DNA of 47,455 nt from Phormidium sp. FACHB-1136 (lineage in GTDB: Bacteria > Cyanobacteriota > Cyanobacteriia > Phormidesmidales > Phormidesmidaceae): positions 1-47,455 of the forward strand of contig NZ_JACJRS010000044.1 in assembly GCF_014697375.1 (NCBI RefSeq), given 5' to 3'. The notes under the pieces are model-generated. The model was not told the origin of the DNA and ran no database searches. It saw nothing but the letters and a program-made list of their open reading frames with translations. Numbering within the stretch: the first letter of the stretch is position 1; the number at the start of each line of letters is the position of its first letter. Of this stretch, positions 18,598 through 27,943 are shown one piece after another. Both the position numbers and the translations under genes were made by a program.

Positions 18598-18999
18598 TTA
18601 CCAGACGTAGCAGAGTACTTCACCGCCAATCCCTTGGCGACGGGCATCGCGGTCGGTCATGATGCCGCTGGAGGTAGAAATGATTGCAATCCCGATGCCC
18701 CCCAGCACCCGAGGCAGTTCTTTCCGGTTGGAATACACCCGCAGACCAGGCTTACTAACACGCGTTAGGTTGCGAATAATGGGCTGACGAGTTTTACCTT
18801 TGTACTTCAGGGCAATCACCAACTGAGGCCGATCATCCTCAGTTGCCTCAGAATAATCGGTGATAAACCCTTCTTCCTTGAGTACCTTGGCAATACTCCG
18901 AGTCATCCGGGTCGAGGGAATATTCACGGTTTGGTGCCGCGCCAAGTTCGCATTCCGAATGCGAGTCAGCATATCCGCAATTGTGTCGTTAGCAGCCAT
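18598..18999 (-). CDS. rpsH: 30S ribosomal protein S8
   Basis: 133 residues. It shows [13 protein letters not shown] at the start, [11 protein letters not shown]-like core ([20 protein letters not shown]) and the C-terminal [27 protein letters not shown]. It binds the central domain of 16S rRNA. In enterobacteria S8 also represses the spc mRNA near rplE; no evident 16S-like target was located here. Confidence 0.98.
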   Translation of the reverse strand: MAANDTIADMLTRIRNANLARHQTVNIPSTRMTRSIAKVLKEEGFITDYSEATEDDRPQLVIALKYKGKTRQPIIRNLTRVSKPGLRVYSNRKELPRVLGGIGIAIISTSSGIMTDRDARRQGIGGEVLCYVW

Positions 19000-19026
19000 A
19001 GTCCTAATTTCGCGTATAAACCTGTG

Positions 19027-19572
19027 TTAGTTGTCCCGGAATGGCATACCCAATGCCTTGAGTAGCGCTCGCCCTTCTTCGTCGGTATTGGCCGTGGTCA
19101 CAATCGTGATGTCCATGCCGCGAATTTGATCGATACCGTCGTAGTCAATTTCGGGGAAAATGAGCTGTTCCCGCAGACCTAGGGTGTAGTTCCCACGACC
19201 ATCAAAACTTTTGGGGCTAATCCCACGGAAGTCACGAATCCGGGGTAGGGCCAGGTTGATCAGACGATTCAAAAAGGAATACATCCGATCCGAACGGAGG
19301 GTAACGGCCACCCCCACAGGCATTCCCTGACGAATTTTGAACCCGGCGATGGCTTTCTTAGCGCGAGTCACCACGGGGCGTTGACCCGTAATCAGGGAGA
19401 TTTCGTTGAGGGAAGATTCCAACGCCTTAGCATTCTGGGAGGCTTCCCCAAGACCTCGGTTTACAGTGACTTTGACAACCTTAGGCACCTGGTGGATGTT
19501 CTCGTACTTAAACTGATCGATCAGTTTCGGTACGACGGTGTCTTTGTAGAACGTTTTGAGCTGGTCTGTCAT
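19027..19572 (-). CDS. rplE: 50S ribosomal protein L5
   Basis: 181 residues of normal length. It contains [39 protein letters not shown], and the C-terminal signature [22 protein letters not shown]. It binds 5S rRNA and contacts S13 across the subunit interface. It lies 74 bases after rplX and 27 before rpsH. Confidence 0.98.
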   Translation of the reverse strand: MTDQLKTFYKDTVVPKLIDQFKYENIHQVPKVVKVTVNRGLGEASQNAKALESSLNEISLITGQRPVVTRAKKAIAGFKIRQGMPVGVAVTLRSDRMYSFLNRLINLALPRIRDFRGISPKSFDGRGNYTLGLREQLIFPEIDYDGIDQIRGMDITIVTTANTDEEGRALLKALGMPFRDN

Positions 19573-19646
19573 GGATGGTATCTACTTCTTTCCTGGGCTG
19601 GGTCAGGAATACAACTAAAGGATCGAGAGCAACAAGGGGTTATCGC

Positions 19647-19994
19647 CTAGTCGATGATTTCGCCCGTTTTCTTTAGCATTCTCACCTTACGACCGTCTTT
19701 ATCGAAGGTGTAGGCAATGCGGCTGGCGACCTTTTCCTTTTCGGAATACAGCATCACGTTGGAGCTGTGAATCGGCGCTTCTTGGGTCACAATCTGACCA
19801 GACTCGCCCTCTTGTTGGGGCTTGACGTGCTTGGTGCGAATGTTGACGCCCTGCACAATCACCTGGCTTTTCTTGGGGTTCACGGACAGGATTTCACCCA
19901 CCTTGCCCCGGTCGCGTCCGGCAATCACCTGGACAGTGTCGCCCTTGCGGACATGCATTTTGTACCGAACTGGTTTCTTCGTCGCTGTGGCCAT
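19647..19994 (-). CDS. rplX: 50S ribosomal protein L24
   Basis: 115 residues. It has a KOW motif ([20 protein letters not shown]) and [15 protein letters not shown]. It is an assembly initiator at the 5' end of 23S rRNA. Its ATG overlaps the rplN stop by one base (TAATG), implying coupled translation. It is slightly longer than the enterobacterial protein, as usual in cyanobacteria. Confidence 0.97.
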   Translation of the reverse strand: MATATKKPVRYKMHVRKGDTVQVIAGRDRGKVGEILSVNPKKSQVIVQGVNIRTKHVKPQQEGESGQIVTQEAPIHSSNVMLYSEKEKVASRIAYTFDKDGRKVRMLKKTGEIID

Positions 19995-20359
19995 TACAGT
20001 ACCTCTGGTGCCAGGGAAACGATCTTAGTGAAGTTCTTATCCCGCAGTTCCCGCGCCACGGGGCCAAACACCCGCGTTCCTTTGGGGTTGCCGTCTTGGT
20101 TGATGATCACCGCTGCGTTGTCATCGAAGCGAATGCTCATGCCGCTGGTGCGACGCAGACCCTTCTTGGTGCGTACCACCACGGCCCGAACCACGTCCGA
20201 CTTTTTCACGGCCATGTTGGGGATGGCGTCTTTGACCACAGCGATAATCACATCGCCCACTCCGGCGTAGCGACGGTTGCCGCCCAGAACCCGGATACAC
20301 ATCAATTTGCGAGCGCCGCTGTTGTCGGCCACATTGAGATAGGTTTCTTGCTGAATCAT
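19994..20359 (-). CDS. rplN: 50S ribosomal protein L14
   Basis: 121 residues, near the universal length of 122. It shows [36 protein letters not shown] and the final [18 protein letters not shown]. It lies at the subunit interface, where it meets the ribosome silencing factor RsfS. It starts 11 bases after rpsQ. Confidence 0.98.
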   Translation of the reverse strand: MIQQETYLNVADNSGARKLMCIRVLGGNRRYAGVGDVIIAVVKDAIPNMAVKKSDVVRAVVVRTKKGLRRTSGMSIRFDDNAAVIINQDGNPKGTRVFGPVARELRDKNFTKIVSLAPEVL

Positions 20360-20370
20360 GAGTTCCCCCG

Positions 20371-20622
20371 CTAGGCGTCTGCCGCTCTGTTAACAATGTC
20401 AGCCACGACCCAGCGCTTCGTCCGACTCAGGGGACGGGTTTCAAGAATGCGAACGCGGTCGCCCTCTTGGCAGGTATTCTCTTCGTCGTGGGCTTTGTAG
20501 CGCTTGGTGCTAACCACAATTTTCCCGTACTTGGGATGGGCGGATCGACTTTCCACCGCAACAACGACGGTTTTATCCATCTTGTTGCTCACCACCGTTC
20601 CTACTCGTTCTTTAACCGCCAT
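20371..20622 (-). CDS. rpsQ: 30S ribosomal protein S17
   Basis: 83 residues with an OB fold. Signature stretches are [36 protein letters not shown] and the closing [18 protein letters not shown]. It is a primary 16S-binding protein of the body of the 30S subunit. It is 18 bases after rpmC. Confidence 0.98.
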   Translation of the reverse strand: MAVKERVGTVVSNKMDKTVVVAVESRSAHPKYGKIVVSTKRYKAHDEENTCQEGDRVRILETRPLSRTKRWVVADIVNRAADA

Positions 20623-20640
20623 CTGGATTCCCTATCTCCC

Positions 20641-20895
20641 CTATGCTGATACCGATTCTGCTGTCGCCGCAGTCGCATCGTCCGTTTGAGCGGCGGCGAG
20701 TTCCCGTTCCCGGAGCACCGTCATCAACTGAGCGAGACGATGGCGAGCGTGCTTAAACTGATGGACTTCCTTCGTAAGCTGGCGAGTCGCCTTTTTAAAC
20801 CGAAGCTGGAACAGGTCGCGCTTGGTTTCAACGATGGCCTCTAGCAGCTCAGCATCACTCAGGCTCCGCGCCTCTTTAATCTTGGGCAATGCCAT
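20641..20895 (-). CDS. rpmC: 50S ribosomal protein L29
   Basis: 84 residues, somewhat longer than the 63 of E. coli because of an Ala/Thr-rich C-terminal tail. The core helical hairpin is clear (DAELLEAIVETKRDLFQLRF, HQFKHARHRLAQLMTVLRERE). It lies at the peptide-exit side of the 50S subunit, next to L23. It starts three bases after the rplP stop. Confidence 0.96.
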   Translation of the reverse strand: MALPKIKEARSLSDAELLEAIVETKRDLFQLRFKKATRQLTKEVHQFKHARHRLAQLMTVLRERELAAAQTDDATAATAESVSA

Positions 20896-20898
20896 AAC

Positions 20899-21318
20899 CT
20901 AGGCCTCCTTGCTGTCTCGAACAATAAACTTGGTCTTGAAGGGAAGCTTGAAGGCCGCCAGTCGCATGGCTTCACGGGCCGTTGCCTCGGGCACCCCAGC
21001 AATTTCAAAGACAATTCGACCGGGCTTCACCACGGCCACCCAGTATTCGGGGTTCCCTTTACCGGAACCCATCCGGGTTTCAGCGGGGCGCATGGTGACG
21101 GGCTTATCGGGGAACACTCGGATCCAGATTTTCCCACCCCGGCGAACATAGCGGGTCATGGCACGACGGGCGGCCTCAATTTGGCGGGAGGTCAACCAGC
21201 AGGGCTCGGTGGCCTGAAGGGCAAAATCCCCAAAGCTGATGTCGCTGCCCCGCTGGGCCATTCCGCGCATACGACCACGGTGCTGCTTGCGAAATTTTGT
21301 TCGTTTTGGACTAAGCAT
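20899..21318 (-). CDS. rplP: 50S ribosomal protein L16
   Basis: 139 residues. [19 protein letters not shown] opens the protein, followed by EARRAMTR-type ([19 protein letters not shown]), [22 protein letters not shown] and [10 protein letters not shown] near the end. It helps place A-site tRNA near the peptidyl-transferase centre. It is 60 bases after rpsC, three before rpmC. Confidence 0.98.
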   Translation of the reverse strand: MLSPKRTKFRKQHRGRMRGMAQRGSDISFGDFALQATEPCWLTSRQIEAARRAMTRYVRRGGKIWIRVFPDKPVTMRPAETRMGSGKGNPEYWVAVVKPGRIVFEIAGVPEATAREAMRLAAFKLPFKTKFIVRDSKEA

Positions 21319-21378
21319 GGCTCGGCACTCGTCAATTCACAGGTCAAAAGTTAGTTCGAGAAAACGTCGGGTCAGCCG

Positions 21379-22113
21379 TTATTCTTCGTTGGAGCGATCT
21401 TCAAATTGCTGGCGACGGCGAGGCTGACGGCGACGAGGCTGGGCATTGCTAGGAGCCGGAGCCTGCTCTTCTTGGCCGGGGATGATCTCACCCTTGAAGA
21501 TCCACACCTTGACGCCCAGGATGCCGTAGGTGGTTTGGGCGGTGGTGTAGGCGTAGTCCACATCGGCCCGCAGGGTGTGTAGGGGCACTCGGCCTTCGCG
21601 AGTCCACTCCGTCCGGGCGATTTCCGCGCCGTTCAGACGACCGCTCACCTGAATTTTGATGCCTTCCACCCCAGCTCGCTGAGCCCGCTGAATGGCCTGA
21701 CGCACCACCCGACGGAAGGACACCCGACGCTCCAGTTGTTGGATGATGTATTCTGCCACCAGGGCCGCATCGGCGTCCACCCGGCTAACTTCCACCACGT
21801 TGACCCGAATTTGACGGCTGGAGTCCTTCAGCAGCTTTTGCAGGCCCACCCGCAGGGATTCAATCCCGGCACCGCCTCGGCCCACCACTACCCCAGGACG
21901 GGCGGTGCGAACTTCGAGATCAATCTGATCGGCCTTGCGCTCGATCCGAATGTCGGCGATACCCGCATTGTTCAGGGTCTTCTGAACGTACTCGCGAATA
22001 CGATGATCCTCTTGGAGCAGTTCAGGGTAGCGCATCCCCTCCGCAAACCAGCGGGAGCGGTGCTCCTGAACCACGCCTAGGCGAAACCCGGTTGGATGAA
22101 TCTTGTGTCCCAC
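21379..22113 (-). CDS. rpsC: 30S ribosomal protein S3
   Basis: 244 residues. [14 protein letters not shown] starts the N-terminal domain. The KH domain contains [14 protein letters not shown], and the C-terminal domain [20 protein letters not shown] and [12 protein letters not shown] Pro/Arg/Gln-rich tail of about 25 residues extends beyond the common core. It is part of the mRNA-entry helicase site with S4 and S5. The 110-base gap before it contains a short tandem repeat. Confidence 0.98.
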   Translation of the reverse strand: MGHKIHPTGFRLGVVQEHRSRWFAEGMRYPELLQEDHRIREYVQKTLNNAGIADIRIERKADQIDLEVRTARPGVVVGRGGAGIESLRVGLQKLLKDSSRQIRVNVVEVSRVDADAALVAEYIIQQLERRVSFRRVVRQAIQRAQRAGVEGIKIQVSGRLNGAEIARTEWTREGRVPLHTLRADVDYAYTTAQTTYGILGVKVWIFKGEIIPGQEEQAPAPSNAQPRRRQPRRRQQFEDRSNEE

Positions 22114-22132
22114 GAACTAACCCTCTTCAAAG

Positions 22133-22174
22133 TGCTGCTGAACGACTGCTGCTGAATGCTTGCTGCGAAGCAAG
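22133..22174. repeat. Degenerate 14-base tandem repeat between rplV and rpsC
   Basis: Two near-identical 14-base units beginning TGCTGCTGAA sit head to tail, followed by a third weaker unit starting TGCTGCGAA; a further TGCTGAA lies at 22180-22186. They occupy most of the rplV-rpsC spacer. Replication slippage is the simplest origin; no role is evident. Confidence 0.5.
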
Positions 22175-22223
22175 GACGGTGCTGAATACTCAACGGGGCT
22201 CAATCAAGCCTTGGCCCGGTGCC

Positions 22224-22580
22224 CTAATCGACCGTTGGAGCAACGGCGATGGTGATGTGGCAGGTGGGTTTACGGATTTGGTAAGCCCGACCTTGGGCAC
22301 GGGGGCGGAAGCGGCGCAGGGTCGGGCCAGCATCGGCGAAGGCCTCGCTGATCACCAGATTCGCCGGATCAAGGCCATTGTTGTGCTCAGCGTTGGCCAC
22401 CGCCGACCGCAGCACCTTGATGATGGGTTCACAGGCCTTGTAGGGCATGAACTCCAGGATAATCAGCGCTTCGCGGTAGCTTTTGCCCCGGATTTGATCG
22501 AGCACCCGACGAACCTTGCGGGGCGACATCCGGACATATTTGGCTACTGCCTTAACCTGCTCAGAGGTATCTACAGCCAT
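22224..22580 (-). CDS. rplV: 50S ribosomal protein L22
   Basis: 118 residues. It shows [20 protein letters not shown], the helix region with [13 protein letters not shown], and the exit-tunnel hairpin near [20 protein letters not shown]. Its loop lines the narrow part of the peptide tunnel. It starts 18 bases after rpsS. Confidence 0.98.
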   Translation of the reverse strand: MAVDTSEQVKAVAKYVRMSPRKVRRVLDQIRGKSYREALIILEFMPYKACEPIIKVLRSAVANAEHNNGLDPANLVISEAFADAGPTLRRFRPRAQGRAYQIRKPTCHITIAVAPTVD

Positions 22581-22598
22581 GTCTCTAACTTCCTCTAC

Positions 22599-22877
22599 CT
22601 AACGACGCGCTTTTTTATCACTTTTGGCATGGCCTCGGAAGGTTCGCGTGGGGGCGAACTCACCCAGTTTGTGCCCCACCATTTGCTCCGTCACGTAGAC
22701 GGGAACATGCTGACGACCGTTGTGGACGGCGATGGTGTGCCCAATCATTTGGGGCAGAATTGTCGAAGCCCGCGACCAGGTCTTAATCACCTGCTTGTCG
22801 CCCTTCGCATTGAGGGCTTCAACTTTTGAGAGTAAGTGGTCAGCCACAAAAGGCCCTTTTTTCAACGAGCGCGACAT
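22599..22877 (-). CDS. rpsS: 30S ribosomal protein S19
   Basis: 92 residues, universal length. [16 protein letters not shown] at the start and the signature [20 protein letters not shown], then [18 protein letters not shown]. It is located in the 30S head and contacts S13. It lies 54 bases after rplB. Confidence 0.98.
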   Translation of the reverse strand: MSRSLKKGPFVADHLLSKVEALNAKGDKQVIKTWSRASTILPQMIGHTIAVHNGRQHVPVYVTEQMVGHKLGEFAPTRTFRGHAKSDKKARR

Positions 22878-22931
22878 GATTCAGTCCCTACACAACAATC
22901 TGATACCGTCCAATTACGTCCATTGCCCAGC

Positions 22932-23795
22932 CTAGGCATTCCGTCCACCGCGTCCCCGCTTGGACACCCGACGGCGCTTCCGCACCACATACTTGTCGCT
23001 GTCCTTCTTCTTCTTGCGGGTCTTGAAGCCCAGAGCAGGCTTACCCCAAGGGGTAACAGGCCCAGAGCGGCCAATGGGAGCCCGACCTTCACCACCACCG
23101 TGGGGGTGATCCACCGGGTTCATCACGCTACCGCGCACTTCGGGACGACGGCCCAACCAGCGCTTACGCCCCGCTTTACCCAGGCTGACGTTCCGCACAT
23201 CGGCGTTGCCCACTTGGCCAATGGTGGCGTAGCACTCGCGCCGCACCATCCGCACTTCCGTAGACGGCAGCTTCAGGGTGACATAGTCCCCTTCCTTGGC
23301 TACTACCTGGGCACCTGCCCCAGCGGAACGCACCATCTGACCGCCTTTTCCAGGCTGCATCTCGATGTTGTGAACCGTGGTACCGAGGGGAATTTTGTAC
23401 AGAGGCAGCGCGTTTCCGACTTCCAAAGGCGAATCCGGGCCAGAGATCACGGTGCTGCCCACGGCCAAGCCAGCGGGAGCCAGGATGTAACGCTTTTCCC
23501 CATCTTCGTAGTGGAGTAGGGAAATGCGGGCGTTGCGGTTGGGGTCGTACTCGATGGAGGCGACCTTGGCGGGAACGCCGACTTTATCCCGGCGAAAATC
23601 GATCACCCGGTAGAGGCGCTTGTGGCCACCGCCGCGATGGCGGCAGGTGATCACACCCCGGTTGTTGCGCCCCTTGGGACGATGCTTGGAGCGAGTCAGC
23701 GACTTTTCGGGTTCACTGCGGGTGATTTCGGCAAACTCGGATACAGTTCGCTCACGCGTGCCCGGGGTATAAGGTCGGTAAGAACGGATGCCCAT
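22932..23795 (-). CDS. rplB: 50S ribosomal protein L2
   Basis: 287 residues. It shows [37 protein letters not shown], and the functionally essential C-terminal stretch with [19 protein letters not shown], whose His is needed for peptidyl transfer. The C-terminus is strongly basic ([16 protein letters not shown]). It bridges the subunits. It is 56 bases after rplW. Confidence 0.98.
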   Translation of the reverse strand: MGIRSYRPYTPGTRERTVSEFAEITRSEPEKSLTRSKHRPKGRNNRGVITCRHRGGGHKRLYRVIDFRRDKVGVPAKVASIEYDPNRNARISLLHYEDGEKRYILAPAGLAVGSTVISGPDSPLEVGNALPLYKIPLGTTVHNIEMQPGKGGQMVRSAGAGAQVVAKEGDYVTLKLPSTEVRMVRRECYATIGQVGNADVRNVSLGKAGRKRWLGRRPEVRGSVMNPVDHPHGGGEGRAPIGRSGPVTPWGKPALGFKTRKKKKDSDKYVVRKRRRVSKRGRGGRNA

Positions 23796-23851
23796 GGAAA
23801 TACTTGCTGGCTACACGGCAAAGGTTGCGGAAGTCTCTAAGATCAAATTCC

Positions 23852-24151
23852 TTAGAGATCGGGGAAGAGGGGAATGGAGTCCCCAGCGGCGAGGGTGACA
23901 ATGGCCCGCTTGTAGTGAGCCCGGTTGCCCACAAAGCGACCATAGCGGCGCTTCTTTTTGGGAGGGTTGTAGGTGTTCACAGAGACCACCTTGACCTCAA
24001 ACAGTTCTTCGATGGCGTCCGCAATATCAAACTTGGTGGCGCGGGGATCCACCTCGAAGACGTACTGGTTATTTTCCAGCAGTAGGGTAGCCTTCTCAGT
24101 CACCAGGGGGCGACGAATGATGTCAGCCAGGGTTGGCGCAGTATTAGTCAC
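23852..24151 (-). CDS. rplW: 50S ribosomal protein L23
   Basis: 99 residues from a GTG at 24151, chosen because a perfect AGGAGG lies six bases upstream; an in-frame ATG at 24175 gives eight extra residues and no ribosome site. It contains [36 protein letters not shown] and [14 protein letters not shown]. It docks SRP and trigger factor at the tunnel exit. The GTG lies inside the last codons of rplD, overlapping by eight bases, so the two are translationally coupled. Confidence 0.95.
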   Translation of the reverse strand: MTNTAPTLADIIRRPLVTEKATLLLENNQYVFEVDPRATKFDIADAIEELFEVKVVSVNTYNPPKKKRRYGRFVGNRAHYKRAIVTLAAGDSIPLFPDL

Positions 24152-24776
24152 AGTAAACCTCCTGAATGGCCTCAAGGGCGGGGGACGTAATTACAATCTG
24201 GTCAGCGACAAGCAGGTCATGGACGTTGAGATTCGCCGCCGTGATCAGCTTGACGTTTTCGATGTTGCGGGCAGACAGGTAAACCAGTTCCTGCTTTTCG
24301 GAGATGATGAGCAGGATTTTGCCCTCCACATCCGCGCCCCAGCGGCCCAAAGCTTCGATCAGTTCCTTCGTCTTAGGACGCTCGAACTTATCGGCGAAGG
24401 CTTCGACCACAATCAGGTCATCCACCCGGCTTTGGAACGCGGTACGCAGAGCCAGACGCCGCTCCTTGCGGTTCATCTTGACACTGAAATCGCGAGGCTT
24501 GGGGCCGAAGGTGACACCACCGCCCCGCCACAGCGGAGAACGGTTGGAGCCAGCCCGCGCCCGACCCGTACCTTTTTGACGCCAAGGCTTACGACCACCC
24601 CCGCTCACTTCGGCGCGGGTTTTGGTGGATACCGTTCCTTGCCGTGCGTTATGCATCTGCCGCACCAGGGCACGGTGGACGATGTGAGAGGCAGTTTCTT
24701 CGCTGGCGACCTTGAGATCCAAAGTCGCGCTGCCAGCCTCTTGGCCCTCCCAGTTTTTTACGGCGCACTCAACCAT
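24144..24776 (-). CDS. rplD: 50S ribosomal protein L4
   Basis: 210 residues. It has the long loop [20 protein letters not shown] followed by [20 protein letters not shown] that enters the exit tunnel, and a C-terminal domain with [16 protein letters not shown]. In enterobacteria L4 represses its own operon through the S10 leader; an equivalent in cyanobacteria is not established. It lies 65 bases after rplC. Confidence 0.98.
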   Translation of the reverse strand: MVECAVKNWEGQEAGSATLDLKVASEETASHIVHRALVRQMHNARQGTVSTKTRAEVSGGGRKPWRQKGTGRARAGSNRSPLWRGGGVTFGPKPRDFSVKMNRKERRLALRTAFQSRVDDLIVVEAFADKFERPKTKELIEALGRWGADVEGKILLIISEKQELVYLSARNIENVKLITAANLNVHDLLVADQIVITSPALEAIQEVYCD

Positions 24777-24841
24777 TGTCTTGACCTATCCCTACAACTC
24801 CGAAAGTCTCTCAAAAATGGCCCATCTCAATGCTTGAGGGA

Positions 24842-25477
24842 CTAGGCCTTCACCCACTTGGCCGGGGCAACACTCAACAGCGCACCGGGTTTGCCCGGAA
24901 CTGCGCCCTTAATCAGCAGCAGGTTACGCTCGTTGTCTACCCGCACCACTTCCAGCTTCCGAACCGTCACCTGGGTGTTGCCCAACTGACCCGCCATCCG
25001 CTTACCGGGATAGACACGGCCAGGGGTGGTACCTGCTCCGGTGGAACCAGGCAGACGGTGGTTCTTGGAACCGTGGGCCATGGGGCCACGACGGAAGTTG
25101 TGGCGCTTTTGATAGCCCGCAAACCCACGACCGATGCTCTTGCCCGTCACGTCCACGAGCTGGCCAGCCGCGAAGGATTCAGCGGTGATGGCTTGGCCGA
25201 GTTCGTAACCGTCCGCCGCATCCACCCGATACTCCTTGAGGTGGCGCAGGGGGGCGCTGCCGGATTTTGCCAGGTGCCCCAGTTCGGGCTTGTTGAGGGC
25301 TTTTTCGGCCACTTCATCAAAACCGACCTGAATCGCCGCATAGCCATCGGTATCTGGAGTCTTCACCTGCGTGACTACGCAAGGCCCAGCCTGGACGACA
25401 GTGACCGGGACGGCGTTCCCCGCGTCATCAAATATTTGGGTCATGCCCAGCTTTTTGCCGAGAATACCGACTGCCAC
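24842..25477 (-). CDS. rplC: 50S ribosomal protein L3
   Basis: 211 residues from the GTG at 25477, chosen because the protein then starts [16 protein letters not shown], matching the family, and GAAAGG lies just upstream; the frame extends to an ATG at 25519 that adds 14 atypical residues. Signature stretches are [20 protein letters not shown] and [14 protein letters not shown]. It is an early assembly protein near the peptidyl-transferase centre. It is the first gene of the run. No rpsJ (S10) precedes it, as usual in cyanobacteria, where S10 sits with tufA. Confidence 0.96.
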   Translation of the reverse strand: MAVGILGKKLGMTQIFDDAGNAVPVTVVQAGPCVVTQVKTPDTDGYAAIQVGFDEVAEKALNKPELGHLAKSGSAPLRHLKEYRVDAADGYELGQAITAESFAAGQLVDVTGKSIGRGFAGYQKRHNFRRGPMAHGSKNHRLPGSTGAGTTPGRVYPGKRMAGQLGNTQVTVRKLEVVRVDNERNLLLIKGAVPGKPGALLSVAPAKWVKA

Positions 25478-25518
25478 AGCCTTTCTCCCTAACTTACACA
25501 CTACAAAATGCGCTTTCA

Positions 25519-25595
25519 CCTTCTCAGAAGGCTGATGCGCATCTCAACTACGTCAACTTTTGAACGTCACTCAGACGCGAAAGCTCAGTGAGCTT
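25519..25595 (-). other. Inverted repeats in the rplC leader
   Basis: Two compact inverted repeats lie between the rplC start and its candidate promoter: CCTTC-TCA-GAAGG at 25519-25531 and AAGCTCA-G-TGAGCTT at 25581-25595. Neither is followed by a T-run on the minus strand, so they are not classical terminators. In the roughly 270-base leader of a ribosomal operon they are candidates for an autoregulatory RNA structure, which is inference only. Confidence 0.35.
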
Positions 25596-25760
25596 CCTTG
25601 ACTCGATTGGTCACTATTCAAAAGAAAGCTGGCTTCTGAAGGCTCAAGGAGAAGACCTGTAAAGATCTCAGCCGTTATCTGGCCCTGAACCGAAACAGCC
25701 ATTTGCCAGGACTTGAGTGGTGCGCTGACCCCTCAGTATCCATTTCAGCGGCGATTTACT

Positions 25761-25789
25761 ATATTACAGTCCTCAAATGGATATGTCTA
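25761..25789 (-). promoter_or_regulatory. Candidate sigma-70 promoter of the rplC operon
   Basis: On the minus strand TAGACA (25789-25784) and TAATAT (25766-25761) are 17 bases apart; TATAGT just downstream is an alternative -10. Transcription would start near 25754, leaving a leader of about 275 bases before rplC. The rest of the 25520-26091 gap holds no convincing gene; a TACAAT at 25967-25972 may be a plus-strand -10 for ndhN. Confidence 0.4.
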
Positions 25790-26091
25790 TAGTCACAACA
25801 AAAGTTTTTTGGATAGGCGATCAGGACAGGACGATTCAGTCGGCTTGACGGCACAGCGGGAGCCACACTTGCGGCAAGACGGTGAAAAATCCAGTGATTA
25901 GCCCTGATTATCGCAACCCTAGGGAATCCTGGGTGAATTGCCGTCGATATCCCGCCGCAATGGCATTACAATTTCTGTAGTGTTGGGACTGTAGTCTGAG
26001 AGAAACGCGGGCCTTGCGCTCTGCCTAGGACTACTGGACAGGGTTCTGAATCTTGGAATCAACCATTGTTATCGACGACTTGAGGGCGAGT

Positions 26092-26559
26092 ATGGCGTTA
26101 TTGACCACTGGTAAAGGGTTCATTCGTGACGTTGAAACCCACCGGGCCATTGCGGTGCGAATGCCCTTAGAAGGCGGCTTTGAGGGTCGCTATGAGCGTC
26201 GGCTGAAGGCCAAGGGCTATGAAACGATGAACCTCACGGCCCGAGGGCTAGGCGATATTGCCGCCTATTTGACCGATGTTCACGGGGTGCGTCCGCCCCA
26301 CTTGGGCAAGAAGACTGTGGGCAATTCCGCCGCCGTGGGTTACACCTATTTTGTGCCGCCGATGTTGACCTATCGCCTAGAAACCCTGGCTCCCAAGGCG
26401 AAGGGCATGGTGCTGTGGCTGATCGAAGGACATATTCTTTCCCGTCAAGAACTGGCCTATCTGGTGAATTTGCCCCAAGTCGAGCCCCGCGTGCGAGTCG
26501 TCGTGGAAATGGGTGGAGAGCGCTACTTTAGCTGGGAACCCTTGGCGAACTCGCTCTAG
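26092..26559 (+). CDS. ndhN: NAD(P)H-quinone oxidoreductase subunit N
   Basis: 155 residues from the ATG at 26092. This start fits the family (MALLTTGKGFIRD) and has GAGG eight bases upstream; the frame extends to a TTG at 26053. Conserved stretches are VRMPLEGGFEGRYERRLKA, GDIAAYLTDVHGVRPPHLGK and VGYTYFVPP. NdhN is a peripheral subunit specific to the photosynthetic NDH-1 complex of cyanobacteria and chloroplasts, acting in cyclic electron flow and respiration at the thylakoid. It is divergent from rplC and 20 bases upstream of ldpA, a linkage I recall from other cyanobacteria. Confidence 0.97.
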   Translation: MALLTTGKGFIRDVETHRAIAVRMPLEGGFEGRYERRLKAKGYETMNLTARGLGDIAAYLTDVHGVRPPHLGKKTVGNSAAVGYTYFVPPMLTYRLETLAPKAKGMVLWLIEGHILSRQELAYLVNLPQVEPRVRVVVEMGGERYFSWEPLANSL

Positions 26560-26579
26560 GTCAAGCGGAACCGTTTGAC

Positions 26580-27926
26580 GTGCCCTTCCTGCCATCTACC
26601 ACCGATGTCGTGTTGCCATCGCCCTACCGTTCGCTACAGACAGGGCAGTGGGTTAAGTTGATTTGTGGTGCGAGCTATCAGGATATGCCGACCATTCGTC
26701 GGTTGGCGATGGTGTATGCCCTGGCTGGGGTGGACTGTGTTGACGTTGCCGCTGATGTGGCAGTTGTCGCTGCGGCGCGTCAGGGGGTAGCCGATGCGAT
26801 GATCGTGGCAAAACGGCTGGAAGCGCAGGCGAGTCGTGCCGTTGGATCCTGGGATTCCCTTCTTCCCCAGCCGCCCCATGCTCTGACGCATCGCCTGAAG
26901 GATGATTTGCCCTGGTTGATGGTGAGTCTGAACGACAGCGCGGATCCCCACTTTCGCAAGGCCTTTTTTGATGCGGCCCACTGTCCCCCGGATTGTCCTC
27001 GGCCCTGCGAGAGCATTTGTCCAACCGATGCCATTCATTTCCCAGATCACGGGCAGGGCGGAGTGGTTCCTCGCCTGTGCTATGGCTGCGGACGGTGCAT
27101 CGCGGTCTGTCCGGTTGATAACATCGTGGCCCAAGCCCACCTAGCCCGCCCCGAAGACTTCCTCCCGGAGGCGCTGAACCAGGTCGATGCCGTAGAAATT
27201 CATACCCACGTTGGGCGTCAGCGAGAGTTCGCCGCCCTGTGGCAACGTCTTGAACCCTGGAGAGGGCAGATCAAGCTGGTTTCCGTCAGTTGTCCAGACA
27301 ATCCGAACATCGTGGAATATCTGAAAGCGTTGCACCATCTGATGGCACCCCTCACCCTGCCGCTGATTTGGCAAACCGATGGTCGCCCTATGAGTGGTGA
27401 TTTGGGCAAAGGCACCACCCATGCCACCCTGCGTTTGGCCCAAAAAGTCCTGGCCGCTGATCTACCGGGCTATGTCCAACTGGCGGGCGGTACCAATGCC
27501 CATACCGTCCATAAACTTAGGGAACTGGGCTGGTTGAAACGGGCGAATCCCCTGAGTCCCCCGCTGGCAGAATTGTACCCTAATGACCTAGGCCATACCC
27601 CGCATCCCTGGGTGGCAGGGATTGCCTATGGCAGTTATGCCCGGACGCTGATGATGCCTCTGCTAGAAACCTTGGAGCCCTACCTCGAACCCTGGCTTCA
27701 GCCTTGGCCCCAGGCCGCTAATGGGGAGACCTTGGGTACTCATCCATCGACTTCTTCCCAATGCCCAGTGCCCCCAGCGAAAGAACCTCCAGACCGTCTA
27801 GGGGGCTTGGATGATCTGGTCGCGGCCATTGATCAGGCGCGGCACTTGGTAGGGGGAATCAAGCAGGGGCAGGAAATCACGCCCTCCGCCATGGGGAAGG
27901 TAGCTTGGGGAGAAAGCGGATTTTAG
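26580..27926 (+). CDS. ldpA: LdpA, iron-sulfur circadian input protein
   Basis: 448 residues from a GTG. The N-terminus contains [18 protein letters not shown]. Two 4Fe-4S ligand sets follow: Cys135, 139, 143 and 147 (with CP), then Cys167, 170, 173 and 177 ([12 protein letters not shown]). LdpA senses cellular redox state and modulates the circadian period with light intensity through the Kai/CikA system. The C-terminal half carries a low-complexity Pro/Ser linker near 27735-27795 that is unlike the conserved domain. It lies 20 bases after ndhN and 17 before the next gene, so an ndhN-ldpA-ycf45-like operon is likely. Confidence 0.95.
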   Translation: MPFLPSTTDVVLPSPYRSLQTGQWVKLICGASYQDMPTIRRLAMVYALAGVDCVDVAADVAVVAAARQGVADAMIVAKRLEAQASRAVGSWDSLLPQPPHALTHRLKDDLPWLMVSLNDSADPHFRKAFFDAAHCPPDCPRPCESICPTDAIHFPDHGQGGVVPRLCYGCGRCIAVCPVDNIVAQAHLARPEDFLPEALNQVDAVEIHTHVGRQREFAALWQRLEPWRGQIKLVSVSCPDNPNIVEYLKALHHLMAPLTLPLIWQTDGRPMSGDLGKGTTHATLRLAQKVLAADLPGYVQLAGGTNAHTVHKLRELGWLKRANPLSPPLAELYPNDLGHTPHPWVAGIAYGSYARTLMMPLLETLEPYLEPWLQPWPQAANGETLGTHPSTSSQCPVPPAKEPPDRLGGLDDLVAAIDQARHLVGGIKQGQEITPSAMGKVAWGESGF

Positions 27927-27943
27927 TGGATTGTCCTAGAATT

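Noticed and set aside
25713-25901. 62-codon plus-strand frame in the rplC-ndhN gap
   Set aside because: It covers the candidate rplC promoter, has no ribosome site and an unstructured composition; a chance frame is likelier.
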